A stretch of 45,742 nucleotides of DNA from Patescibacteria group bacterium (GCA_028707005.1 JAQTVB010000008.1:1-45742), one strand, 5' to 3'; positions 8,357 through 16,368 are shown, numbered from the stretch's first letter. Translations and numbers: made by a program. Notes: a model not told the origin generated them from the sequence alone.

Positions 8357-9811
8357 ATGGAAAAGAAAAAATTTGACAAAAAAATTCTCATGATCGGTTT
8401 CGGCTCGGTGGCGCGCTGCACTTTACCGATTCTTTTAGACAAGCTGGACGTGCCTTTAAAAAATGTCACGGTCATGGATTTTGAGGACAAAACTTTGGCT
8501 TTGAAAAAGTACCTGGATAATGGCTTGAATTTTGCTATGGAAAGAGTTACTAAGGAGGATTTAGGGCAAACCCTAGCCAAATATGTTGATGATGGCGGAT
8601 TATTGATTGATTTGGCCTGGAACATCGGCGCCAACGATATTCTCGGCTGGTGCCATGACCATAATGTGCTTTATATGAATACCTCGGTGGAGGTTTGGGA
8701 CTCGCTCGGCAGCGTGTTCAAGGACAGCCCTTATGAAAAATCTTTGTATTGGCGGCAGATGAAGTTGCGCGAACTTACCAAGAATTGGCATGACGCGCCC
8801 ACGGCCGTGGTAGATCATGGCGCCAATCCGGGCATGATTTCCCATTTCGTAAAGCAGGGGTTGGTTGACATCGCCGTTAGCTTGATAAGAGAAAAAAGGG
8901 TAAGCCAGGCCAAAGAAGAAGAATTATATGATTATATAAAAAAGAGAAATTTTGCCAAGCTGGCCAAGGAGCTGGGCGTGAAAGTAATCCATTGCAGCGA
9001 GCGGGACACGCAGATTACCAACCGGCCAAAGGAAGTTGACGAATTCGTCGGCACCTGGAGCATTGAAGGCTTAAGGGAAGAAGGCACGGCGCCGGCCGAA
9101 ATGGGCTGGGGCACTCATGAAAAAGAATTGCCGGCTTTAGCTCATCAGCCGCCGGTCGGTCCGAAAAATCAAATTTTTTTAGCGCAAATGGGCATGAATA
9201 CTTGGGTGAGAAGCTGGATTCCTGATCAGGAAATCGTAGGCATGATAATCCGCCATGGCGAAGCTTTCGGTTTGTCCGATCGCTTAACCGTTTGGGACGG
9301 CGACAAAGCCGTTTATCGGCCGACCGTGCATTATGCTTACATGCCGTGCCACGAAACTTTATCTTCGCTCTGCGAGTTACGAGGCTTGAATTATGTTTTG
9401 CCGCCCAAATTAAGAATTATGGGCGATGAAATTGTCACCGGCGCGGACATCTTGGGCGCGCTGATTATGGGGCATGATTATAAAAGCTGGTGGACCGGCA
9501 GCTCCTTGACCATTGACCAAGCCCGCCAGTTAGCGCCCGGGCAAAACGCTACCACTTTGCAGGTGGCCGCGGGTATAGTGTCAGCGGTTTTATGGATGCT
9601 GGAGAATCCGAGGAAAGGCCTGAATTTGCCCGATGACTTGCCGCATGACTTTATTTTGAATATTGCCAAGCCTTACCTGGGCGATTTCATTTCTCGGCGC
9701 TCGGATTGGACGCCGCTGAAAAACCGCACGATTTACTTTAAAGAAAATCCGGCTTCCAAGTGCGACAAAAAAGACCTCTGGCAGTTCAAGAATTTTTTAT
9801 TCGTGGATTAA
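8357..9811 (+). CDS. hss: Homospermidine synthase
   Basis: 484 residues from the ATG at 8357 (a TTG three codons upstream is less likely). Near the N-terminus KILMIGFGSVARC is the NAD-binding glycine loop of the saccharopine-dehydrogenase-like fold, followed by DLAWNIGAND, MNTSVEVWD and VDHGANPGMISHFVKQ, all characteristic of bacterial homospermidine synthase. Length is normal for the family. The enzyme makes homospermidine from two putrescines with NAD+ as a recycled cofactor. The next gene is an ornithine-decarboxylase-type enzyme that could supply putrescine, so the pair forms a short polyamine route in the cytoplasm. It has its own promoter at 8248-8276. Confidence 0.9.
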   Translation: MEKKKFDKKILMIGFGSVARCTLPILLDKLDVPLKNVTVMDFEDKTLALKKYLDNGLNFAMERVTKEDLGQTLAKYVDDGGLLIDLAWNIGANDILGWCHDHNVLYMNTSVEVWDSLGSVFKDSPYEKSLYWRQMKLRELTKNWHDAPTAVVDHGANPGMISHFVKQGLVDIAVSLIREKRVSQAKEEELYDYIKKRNFAKLAKELGVKVIHCSERDTQITNRPKEVDEFVGTWSIEGLREEGTAPAEMGWGTHEKELPALAHQPPVGPKNQIFLAQMGMNTWVRSWIPDQEIVGMIIRHGEAFGLSDRLTVWDGDKAVYRPTVHYAYMPCHETLSSLCELRGLNYVLPPKLRIMGDEIVTGADILGALIMGHDYKSWWTGSSLTIDQARQLAPGQNATTLQVAAGIVSAVLWMLENPRKGLNLPDDLPHDFILNIAKPYLGDFISRRSDWTPLKNRTIYFKENPASKCDKKDLWQFKNFLFVD

Positions 9812-9818
9812 ATAAATT

Positions 9819-9945
9819 TAAGCCCCTTTAATAAAGGGGCGGCTCTTTTGCCTGTTAAGGCAAAAGAGCGGGGATTTATGCCGCGACAGAATAATTCGTC
9901 AAGTTTATAAATCCCCCTAACCCCCTTTGTTAAAGGGGGCAAAAA
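9819..9945. repeat. Cluster of palindromic repeats between hss and the decarboxylase
   Basis: Three nested hairpins: GCCCCTTT/AAAGGGGC, GCTCTTTTGCC/GGCAAAAGAGC, and CCCCCTTT/AAAGGGGG. The outer sequences GGGGATTTAT and ATAAATCCCC also pair. The CCCCCTAACCCCCTTT...GGGGG unit recurs just upstream of parA (44281-44308) and near 16172-16273. It ends 8 bases before the next start codon, and no poly-U tract makes it a clear terminator. Confidence 0.75.
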
Positions 9946-9949
9946 TTAT

Positions 9950-11143
9950 ATGACTAACACAGAAAAAAAATCATTACTCAAGCTCGCGACTAAAGAGGGC
10001 ACGCCGATTTTTATCATTGACCATGATAAACTGCGGGCCAATTTCCGCGAATTCAGGGAAAAATTGCCCGAGGTAAGAGCCTATTTTGCCATCAAAGCCA
10101 ACTCGCATCCGGAAATCGTCAAAACCATGTTTGATCAAGGCGCCAGTTTTGACGTGGCTTCCATGCCGGAATTTTTGGTTGTTCATGAGAATATTAAGAA
10201 CTGGCCGGATAAAAAGCGCCAGGATTTTATTTGGGATAAAATTATTTACGCCAATACCATTAAGCCGATTGAAACTTTAAAAGAGTTGAATCAGTATAAG
10301 CCGCTAGTGACGTTTGACAACGCTGAAGAATTGAAGAAAATCAAAGAGTACGCGCCGGACGCCGGCCTGGTCCTGCGCATCCGCGTGCCCAATACCGGCT
10401 CGATGGTGGAATTGTCCAGCAAGTTCGGCGCACATCCGGGCGAAGCCGTGGATTTGATCGCTCAAGCCGTGGAGTATGGCTTGGGCGTAGAGGGCGTAAG
10501 CTTCCATGTGGGCAGCCAATGCTCTAATTTTGATAATTACACGCAAGCCCTGAATTTTGCCGCGGCGATTTTTAAAGAAGCGGAATTAAGGAAATATCCG
10601 ATCGGCTTTATAGATAAACAAGGCAAGAGAAAAAAGGTTCTGGACATCGGCGGCGGTTTTCCGGCCAAGTATAATGCGGAGTCAAAATCGTTTACTGCGC
10701 TGGCTAAGAAATTAAATTCGGAATTTAAGAGGCTGTTCAAGAATGACAATGTCCAGATTATCGCCGAACCGGGCCGGTTCATGGTAGCTACGGCCTGCAC
10801 GGCAGTCTGTAAAATCGTGGGCAAGTCTGTGCGCGACGGCAAAACCTGCTATTATTTGAACGACGGCGTTTACCACACTTTCTCCGGGCAAGTTTTTGAC
10901 CATCAGCATTATCCGCTGCATGCTTTTAAAGAAGGCGAGACCAAGCTCTGCGCCACCTTTGGCCCGACTTGCGACGCCTTTGACACGATTTCTTTGGCCG
11001 ACGAACTGCCGGAAGATTTGCAACTGGGCGATTTGCTCTATGCCGAAAACATCGGCGCTTATTCCGCCGCCTCGGCAACTTACTTCAACGGCTTTCCGCC
11101 GGCCAAGGTCGTGCATGTGAATTTGAATAGAATTAAAAATTAA
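9950..11143 (+). CDS. Ornithine decarboxylase-type PLP enzyme (fold type III)
   Basis: 397 residues. YFAIKAN holds the PLP lysine K49, followed by HVGSQC, the glycine loop IGGGFP, EPGRF for phosphate binding and GPTCDAFD with the catalytic C341-D342 pair. The YYLNDGVYHTFSGQVFDH segment is typical of ornithine/lysine decarboxylases rather than diaminopimelate decarboxylase, whose cysteine context differs. It probably makes putrescine from ornithine for the homospermidine synthase encoded 138 bases upstream. Lysine or arginine as the true substrate cannot be excluded. Its last 25 codons or so are echoed twice downstream (11374-11422 and 13633-13816), traces of local duplication. Confidence 0.8.
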   Translation: MTNTEKKSLLKLATKEGTPIFIIDHDKLRANFREFREKLPEVRAYFAIKANSHPEIVKTMFDQGASFDVASMPEFLVVHENIKNWPDKKRQDFIWDKIIYANTIKPIETLKELNQYKPLVTFDNAEELKKIKEYAPDAGLVLRIRVPNTGSMVELSSKFGAHPGEAVDLIAQAVEYGLGVEGVSFHVGSQCSNFDNYTQALNFAAAIFKEAELRKYPIGFIDKQGKRKKVLDIGGGFPAKYNAESKSFTALAKKLNSEFKRLFKNDNVQIIAEPGRFMVATACTAVCKIVGKSVRDGKTCYYLNDGVYHTFSGQVFDHQHYPLHAFKEGETKLCATFGPTCDAFDTISLADELPEDLQLGDLLYAENIGAYSAASATYFNGFPPAKVVHVNLNRIKN

Positions 11144-11293
11144 AAATTACGAATTAAGAATTAGGGGTTTTCGTTATTTTTGTCATGCCGGGCTCCCGCC
11201 CGCATCGCCAGCCAGCCCGCCAGCCAAGCAAGGCGAGGCGGCCAGGGCGAAGCGTGGCGGGCGCGGTGACCCGGCATCCAGGAGTGCGAGGCA
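11058..11293. repeat. Repeat block R1: decarboxylase 3' end plus palindromic spacer
   Basis: The last 86 bases of the decarboxylase gene and the following spacer, up to GTGACCCGGCATCCAGGAGTGCGAGGCA, recur at 13633-13816. The spacer part is a large palindrome (GTCATGCCGGGCTCC ... GACCCGGCATCC). It explains most of the gene-free stretch 11144-11449; nothing else is seen there apart from a palindrome at about 11315-11362 (CTCCTGGATTGCGGC ... GCCGCAATGACA). Confidence 0.85.
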
Positions 11294-11373
11294 CAAACGT
11301 GTTAGCCCAAGTGTCGGGTTCCTACGGCTCCCTCCTGGATTGCGGCTCAAGGCCGCAATGACAATGCTTTTAT

Positions 11374-11422
11374 CGCCTCGGCAACTTACTTTAACGGCTT
11401 TCCGCCGGCCAAGGTCGTGCAT
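11374..11422. repeat. Repeat block R2: 49-base echo of the decarboxylase 3' end
   Basis: 49 bases match the decarboxylase coding sequence near 11070-11118 except for one C-to-T change (ACTTACTTTAACGG). R3 has the same change, so R2 and R3 share an ancestor. It abuts the GGGGAGG ribosome-binding sequence of the next swivel gene. Confidence 0.85.
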
Positions 11423-11449
11423 ATTAATAAGGGGAGGTAAAATTGCTAG

Positions 11450-12490
11450 ATGACGTATATGAAATGGCATTTAAATGTAAAACGTTCGGCCTATCCGTTA
11501 GACGCTTCTATTATTTTGGAAAGCGATGTTAAAAGTTTAAAAGAAGCTGCCGGCACTTCCTATTCGGCCTGTTTTGCTGTCATAGAAAAAGGTATAGCCG
11601 CTTATTACGCTCCCGAAATTGAAGTTAAAAGACAACTGCTTTATTTAAAGAGAAATTTTAAAGCGACGCAAAGACGCATAGAAGGTATTCCTATTCTTTG
11701 CCAGAAATTATTGAAGGAAGTAAAAGAATTATCAAGAATGCGGAATATTACTATATCGCGATTTAAGAATTTTTTGTTTCTTTATCGCCAATTTATTACT
11801 ACGCGGATAGTCACTCGCGTTATTGGCTATGATGAGCATTTAGATCATGATTTTTTGTCAGAGGTTGCAAAAGCCAGGCTGAATTTCAAGGAGACATGGG
11901 AAGAAGTTAGAAAATATCTTGGAAAGATATGGCAATCGTTTGGCGGAGAGCATGGAATTTCTCCGGAAAATTTAAAATTATTGACCATAATTGAATTTTT
12001 ATCTCTCTGGCAGAAGAAAAAACTAAAATTGGCCCAAGAAATGATTATCGGCAGGGATTCTCGTTTTATTATTCTACGCCAGACAGACAAAGAAATAATT
12101 TTGACGGGGAAAAAGGCTGATGACTTTTTGAAGAAAAATTTACCCCAAGAAGAGGCTGGCAACGTTAATTTCATTCAAGGCCGTCCCGCTTTCGGCGGCT
12201 ATGCCAAGGGCCGGGTGAAAGCTATTGACATAGCGGCTGGCGCGAGTTTGCGCAAGCGTTTCATTTTAGTCACTTCCATGACCACGCCTGATTTTGTTCC
12301 TTTACTTAAAATGGCAGATGCTATCGTGACCGATGAAGGCGGATTAACTTGCCACGCGGCCATTATCTCTCGCGAATTAAAAATTCCTTGCATCGTTGGC
12401 ACTAAAATCGCCACTAAAGTTTTGCATGACGGCGACCTCGTGGAAGTGGACGCGGATAAGGGGGTGGTAAAAATAATAAAGAGGAAATAA
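11450..12490 (+). CDS. Orphan phosphohistidine swivel-domain protein (P4, short form)
   Basis: 346 residues, the shortest of the family. The C-terminal domain has DEGGLTCHAAI (H302) with Cys before the histidine, and RELKIPCIVGT. The N-terminal 240 residues lack about 100 residues compared with P1 and P2, and the FWI.NSY and WQD.RK motifs are not evident. A GGGGAGG sequence lies 12 bases before the ATG, one of few Shine-Dalgarno-like sites on the main strand; an in-frame ATG at 11459 is a close alternative. The codons for VEVDADKGVV are almost identical in bases to those of P5 and P6, although the rest is strongly diverged. Confidence 0.85.
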   Translation: MTYMKWHLNVKRSAYPLDASIILESDVKSLKEAAGTSYSACFAVIEKGIAAYYAPEIEVKRQLLYLKRNFKATQRRIEGIPILCQKLLKEVKELSRMRNITISRFKNFLFLYRQFITTRIVTRVIGYDEHLDHDFLSEVAKARLNFKETWEEVRKYLGKIWQSFGGEHGISPENLKLLTIIEFLSLWQKKKLKLAQEMIIGRDSRFIILRQTDKEIILTGKKADDFLKKNLPQEEAGNVNFIQGRPAFGGYAKGRVKAIDIAAGASLRKRFILVTSMTTPDFVPLLKMADAIVTDEGGLTCHAAIISRELKIPCIVGTKIATKVLHDGDLVEVDADKGVVKIIKRK

Positions 12491-12519
12491 AATTCCAAGT
12501 TCCTTTACTAAGGAAGTGG

Positions 12520-12547
12520 ATTGCGGGTCAAGCCCGCAATGACAGGC
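12520..12547. repeat. Palindromic repeat ATTGCGGG...CCCGCAATGACAGG
   Basis: A perfect stem (ATTGCGGG/CCCGCAAT) with the loop TCAAG. An identical copy is at 18599-18626. Confidence 0.85.
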
Positions 12548-12551
12548 CAAA

Positions 12552-12599
12552 TTGACATAGTTATCAAAATTGATTACAATTGTTATATAAATTGATAAC
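12552..12599 (+). promoter_or_regulatory. Promoter with flanking inverted-repeat operator for the MNT/HEPN pair
   Basis: TTGACA (12552-12557), 17-base spacer, TACAAT (12575-12580). An inverted repeat GTTATCAA (12560-12567) / TTGATAAC (12592-12599) places one half-site in the spacer and the other at the start point, as expected of an autorepressor site. The encoded protein begins with a winged-helix-like segment and is the natural candidate repressor. The leader is only about 17 bases. Confidence 0.8.
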
Positions 12600-12603
12600 A
12601 TTT

Positions 12604-13155
12604 ATGGATTTACTAAGAATAACCAAATCAAAGACTCGAGAAAAAATTTTACAGCTTTTCTTCGCCGATGATAATAAAAAATATTACCCCAGACAACTGG
12701 AAAAAATATTGGATTTGCCGGTAAGTAATATTCACCGGGAGCTTACAATGATGGAAAAATCCGGCCTTTTTAGAAAAGAAAAAATCGCTAATTCGGTTTT
12801 TTATTATCTTAATAAAGAGTCGGCTATCTTCAATGATTTTAAAAATATTGTTTTTAAAACTATCGGCATAGAAGGAACTTTACGCAAAGAATTGGAGAAA
12901 ATAAAAGGCATAAGGAGAGCTTTTATTTTCGGCTCTTTCGCCAAGGGTAAAGAAGATTCGGCGAGCGATGTGGATTTAATGATCATTGGCAATCCGGACG
13001 AAGATAAGCTGGTGGTCGTAATCAGCAGACTGGAAGGGCTATTCAACAGAGAAATCAATTACCATATTTGGGGCCAGAAAGAATTTAATGCCAAGGCCAA
13101 GACTGAATCGTTTATTCAATCAATTTTAGAGAAGTCTAAGATTGAATTAATATGA
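12604..13155 (+). CDS. Nucleotidyltransferase (MNT domain) with N-terminal winged helix; antitoxin-like
   Basis: 183 residues from the ATG at 12604; the upstream in-frame TTG at 12580 lies in the promoter. Residues 1-70 look like a winged helix (YPRQLEKILDLPVSNIHREL...MEKSGLF). Residues about 98-125 have the MNT signature GSFAKGKEDSASDVDLMI. Such proteins pair with HEPN toxins, as in MntA-HepT, and can transfer AMP to the partner. The stop overlaps the next start by 4 bases, so the two are co-translated. The wing plus the palindrome in the promoter suggest autoregulation. Confidence 0.8.
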   Translation: MDLLRITKSKTREKILQLFFADDNKKYYPRQLEKILDLPVSNIHRELTMMEKSGLFRKEKIANSVFYYLNKESAIFNDFKNIVFKTIGIEGTLRKELEKIKGIRRAFIFGSFAKGKEDSASDVDLMIIGNPDEDKLVVVISRLEGLFNREINYHIWGQKEFNAKAKTESFIQSILEKSKIELI

Positions 13156-13610
13156 AACCGTTAATTGATAAATTAAAAAAGGCAAAACTCATCGCCGAAG
13201 AAAAAATTGGGTTTGATCAAATTGTTAAACATCTTGAGCGTGCCCGTAAAGATTTAAAAGTCGCCGAGGCCAATTTAAAAATAGACAGCGAAGCGTCTTA
13301 TAATTACGCCTATTTGGCGATGCTAAGATCCGGCCGGGCGATAATGTTTTCTTTCGGCTTCAGGCCAATTGACGGCCAACAACATAAAACCGTGGTTTCT
13401 TTCGCCGAAGCGGTGCTGGGGAAAGAATTTTCCGAATTAGCCGCCGCTTTTGATCGAATGCGAAAGTTTAGAAATAGATTTACTTATGACGAGCCGGGTA
13501 TTTTAGTTTCTTTGGCGCAAACCGAGCAGTCTTTAAAAAATGCCAAGCAGTTTGTCGAGCGAGCGACTAATTTTATTAAAAATAAAGATCCGCAGAAGAG
13601 ATTATTTTAA
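13152..13610 (+). CDS. HEPN-domain protein, partner of the upstream nucleotidyltransferase
   Basis: 152 residues, all helical. The four-helix HEPN pattern is visible, with AYLAMLRSGRAIMFSFGFRP in the middle and MRKFRNRFTYD in the last helix. The usual RNase motif R-x4-6-H of HEPN toxins is altered: no histidine follows RNR, where Phe-Thr-Tyr stands instead. It may therefore be a catalytically dead or non-RNase HEPN protein. It overlaps the nucleotidyltransferase gene by 4 bases, as expected of a toxin-antitoxin-like or substrate-modifying pair. Confidence 0.7.
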   Translation: MKPLIDKLKKAKLIAEEKIGFDQIVKHLERARKDLKVAEANLKIDSEASYNYAYLAMLRSGRAIMFSFGFRPIDGQQHKTVVSFAEAVLGKEFSELAAAFDRMRKFRNRFTYDEPGILVSLAQTEQSLKNAKQFVERATNFIKNKDPQKRLF

Positions 13611-13632
13611 AGGCCGGTTAATTTTTATAGCA

Positions 13633-13816
13633 CTTATTCCGCCGCCTCGGCAACTTACTTTAACGGCTTTCCGCCGGCCAAGGTCGTGCATGTGAATTTG
13701 AATAGAATTAAAAATTAAAAATTACGAATAAAGAATTAGGGGTTTTTGTTATTTTTGTCATGCCGGGCTCCCTACCTACCGATAGGCGGTGACCCGGCAT
13801 CCAGGAGTGCGAGGCA
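13633..13816. repeat. Repeat block R3: second echo of the decarboxylase 3' end and its spacer
   Basis: 13633-13775 closely matches 11058-11208 (end of the decarboxylase plus spacer) and 13789-13816 matches 11266-11293; the palindrome's central part is replaced by CTACCTACCGATAGGC. R1 and R3 bracket P4 and the MNT/HEPN pair, as if that 2.4-kb block had entered between duplicated ends. The sequence after R3 up to 13835 shows nothing else. Confidence 0.85.
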
Positions 13817-13835
13817 AGAAATGTAAAATAGAAAT

Positions 13836-15074
13836 ATGATTTCTTTCGGGGGTAAAAAATACGAATTGTTTTTTAGTAATGATATCACGCCATTTCAGGC
13901 TTTAACTTTTGCTGGCGAAGATTTTTTTAACGAGTTTGAACGCTTGTGTGGTAGTCGCTATCGACTTCTGTCAATTATCAGATATGGCGAGCAGGAAAAA
14001 TATGGCCGAGTTGATGATGATATAAAATTAGCGCGGGCTTTTCACAGTAAATTAAATAATGATCAATGGATTAAGAGCGTGCTGGGCGCTTATGAGAAGA
14101 GTAGGACAGAATTTAAAGCTTACCTTCAGAAGATTAATCGGTTGAAATTTAAAAAGATTTCTGACGACGAGCTTAGTGCAGCCCTTCTTTCCGGTTTTAT
14201 GCCAGGCGTGTCAATCGCTGCTATCAGCAACATGTTGCACATGTTTAGCTCGCTTCTAGAGAATGAATTTTTTCAACGGCTAGAAAAATATAGCGACAAC
14301 GCGAAAGAGATTACTGAAAATCGTATTTTTTACACCCAGCCATTGCGCCAAAGTCGTTTTTCAAAAATACTCAAAGCAAAATTAAAAAACGCTTTCCCTT
14401 TGAGTAAACAAGAGAAAAATTTCAGCACTATTTTGCGCGTCGGGGCGTATGTCAAAGGTGACGGTTCAGCTCTATTCGCGGAGCGCATGGTTATTTGGCA
14501 TAAACTCCTTGGCGAAATTGCCAAACGGTTTAAAATTTCTGATGCTAATAGCATACTTTATTTTTTTCCGGCGGAAATAAAACAGATATTCAAGACTGGC
14601 CGCGTTCCGTTTGACTTGCTGGACAGACGAAAAAGATTAACAATTCTTTTTTATCAAACGAGAAAGCTGGAAATTTATGAGGGCGAAGCGGGTGAACGGT
14701 TTTTAAAGAAAGGCAAATTGCAGAAAATTTTATTGGTTAATAATGGTATACTTATGGGCCAGCCGGCTTCGCCGGGGAAAGTTGAGGGCAAAGCCGTGGT
14801 GGCTCATGGTTTAAATGAGGCGCTTAGTCTGGTAAAGAAAGGCGATATCTTGGTAACCGGCTACACCTCGGCTAGATATGTGCCGGCCATGAAAAAAGCC
14901 GCGGCTATCATAACCGAAACTGGCGGCATTACTGCGCATGCGGCCGTAGTTTCCAGAGAACTTGGCGTGCCGTGTGTTATCGCCGTAAAAGACGTAACGA
15001 AAGTTATAAAAACCGGCGACCTGGTGGAAGTGGACGCGGATAAGGGGGTAGTGAGGATATTAAAAAGGAAATAA
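13836..15074 (+). CDS. Orphan phosphohistidine swivel-domain protein (P5)
   Basis: 412 residues. The swivel domain has ETGGITAHAAV (H368) and RELGVPCVIAV. The N-terminal 310 residues are helical and diverged from P1-P3; a KKISDDELSAALL segment corresponds to the similarly placed ISD/IND-eL helices of the sisters. Its last residues KTGDLVEVDADKGVVR are closest to the IS-truncated remnant at 128-192. It is followed after 11 bases by P6, so the two probably form an operon, with no obvious Shine-Dalgarno site before either. Confidence 0.85.
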   Translation: MISFGGKKYELFFSNDITPFQALTFAGEDFFNEFERLCGSRYRLLSIIRYGEQEKYGRVDDDIKLARAFHSKLNNDQWIKSVLGAYEKSRTEFKAYLQKINRLKFKKISDDELSAALLSGFMPGVSIAAISNMLHMFSSLLENEFFQRLEKYSDNAKEITENRIFYTQPLRQSRFSKILKAKLKNAFPLSKQEKNFSTILRVGAYVKGDGSALFAERMVIWHKLLGEIAKRFKISDANSILYFFPAEIKQIFKTGRVPFDLLDRRKRLTILFYQTRKLEIYEGEAGERFLKKGKLQKILLVNNGILMGQPASPGKVEGKAVVAHGLNEALSLVKKGDILVTGYTSARYVPAMKKAAAIITETGGITAHAAVVSRELGVPCVIAVKDVTKVIKTGDLVEVDADKGVVRILKRK

Positions 15075-15085
15075 TTATTAATACA

Positions 15086-16174
15086 ATGGCAATAAAAAGT
15101 AAGGTTACATTATTAGGTATCTGGAATATTTTAATTGAGGATACATGGGCCTGGTTTTGCGATGAAATGGTTGAACATTTTTTAAAATTGACCGGCCGGC
15201 GGATAGGCGTATTTACTTATCATAAAGACGAATTATATTATGGTTGTTTTATTTCCAGAACTTTAAAACCGCTTAGAGAAGATTTAGAGAAGATATCAGC
15301 GTTGGAGCAACAAAAATATGTACGAGTTATAGTAGACGATTATTATCGTCAAGCAAAAATTTTAGAAAGTTTTTTAATAAAATTGGCTAAAATTAACTTT
15401 AAAAAAGAAAGCGACCAAAGACTGGCTAATAATTTAAAGAAATTATTTTTTATCTGGCCTAAAGTGACAATGCAGATTTGGTATGCCGTGTTAATTGATA
15501 TTTGGTATCCGTCTCCAGCGGATAAGTTAAATTTAAAGCAGATTATTGCTCCGGCTAGAGATCATTGCGGACGCTTGCATGAAAAATCAAATCTGATAGA
15601 AAAAAACATTTACACGGAAATTGCCAGACGGTTTAAGATTGATGTTAAGCAAATTTATTATTTGATTCCGCCAGAGATTATTCGATTAATTCGTACACGG
15701 GACCCTAAAATATTAAAGACGGTCGAGCTCAGGATGAAAATATGTGTAGCTACCAACGCTTCCGGAGAATATACTGTTTATGATGGTGCAGAAGCGGAAG
15801 GTTTAGTTAAACAATTCAATCCTCCTACGGCTGGCGAGAGAAAAGAGCAGGTGCTCAAGGGGTTGGTCGCCTGTCCAGGTAAAGTCAGGGGCCGAGTTAG
15901 GGTAATTTTACGCAATGGTGATTTTATGAAATTTAAAAAGGGCGAGGTGTTGGTGGCTTTACAAACCATGGTTCATTATATACCAATTATGAAGTTATCA
16001 TCAGCCATCTTAACTGAATTTGGCGGTTTAACATCGCACGCGGCGATAGTCGGCCGGGAATTAAAAAAACCGTGCATTGTAGGCATCCCGAATCTTATTG
16101 CATCGCTTAAAGATGGCGACCTAGTGGAAGTGGACGCGGATAAGGGGGTAGTAAAAATTTTAAAAAGAAAATAA
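15086..16174 (+). CDS. Orphan phosphohistidine swivel-domain protein (P6)
   Basis: 362 residues. The swivel domain has EFGGLTSHAAI (H318) and RELKKPCIVGI. Near the N-terminus FTYHKDELYYG matches the F-x-WHKDG/E element of P1 and P3. The centre contains IARRFKIDVKQIYYLIPPEI, corresponding to the segment after WQD.RK in the sisters, but WQD itself is missing. It ends ILKRK like P5. Function is as open as for the other members. Confidence 0.85.
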   Translation: MAIKSKVTLLGIWNILIEDTWAWFCDEMVEHFLKLTGRRIGVFTYHKDELYYGCFISRTLKPLREDLEKISALEQQKYVRVIVDDYYRQAKILESFLIKLAKINFKKESDQRLANNLKKLFFIWPKVTMQIWYAVLIDIWYPSPADKLNLKQIIAPARDHCGRLHEKSNLIEKNIYTEIARRFKIDVKQIYYLIPPEIIRLIRTRDPKILKTVELRMKICVATNASGEYTVYDGAEAEGLVKQFNPPTAGERKEQVLKGLVACPGKVRGRVRVILRNGDFMKFKKGEVLVALQTMVHYIPIMKLSSAILTEFGGLTSHAAIVGRELKKPCIVGIPNLIASLKDGDLVEVDADKGVVKILKRK

Positions 16175-16273
16175 TCCCCCTATCCCTGCCCGCTCGTGCC
16201 CCCGCCCGCTTCGACAGGCGAAGCATGTCGGGCGGGTCGCAGTGGCAGGCGGGCCCCTTTATCAAGGGGGCAA
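16172..16273. repeat. Composite palindromic repeat after P6
   Basis: An outer TCCCCCTATCCC ... CCTTTATCAAGGGGG unit of the family seen before the decarboxylase and parA is split by an inner GCCCGC...GCGGGC palindrome with a GCTTCGACAGGCGAAGC core. It looks like one repeat inserted into another. No U-tract is present. Confidence 0.7.
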
Positions 16274-16281
16274 ATATGAAG

Positions 16282-16368
16282 TTGACAGTTGTATGTCAAA
16301 AGCATACAGTCGTATGCCCAGAGCATACAATTTGCAGTCTTGACATAGTAGCAGGTAATTACTACAAT
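16282..16368 (+). promoter_or_regulatory. Operator array and promoter of the MntA/HepT-like pair
   Basis: Promoter: TTGACA (16340-16345), 17-base spacer, TACAAT (16363-16368). Upstream lie two identical-format palindromes GTATG-N7-CATAC at 16291-16307 and 16312-16328, whose starts are 21 bp apart (two helical turns). A further TTGACA at 16282-16287 precedes them. This looks like a tandem repressor site. The promoter core shares TTGACATAGT and TACAATTGT with the promoter at 12552. Confidence 0.75.

Noticed and set aside
10712-11116. Leftward frame of 134 codons inside the decarboxylase gene
   Set aside because: Antisense shadow of a well-identified gene with no signals of its own.
216-16174. 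Naming the swivel proteins PEP synthase or pyruvate phosphate dikinase
   Set aside because: They lack the ATP-grasp and PEP/pyruvate-binding domains, so the reaction cannot be inferred.
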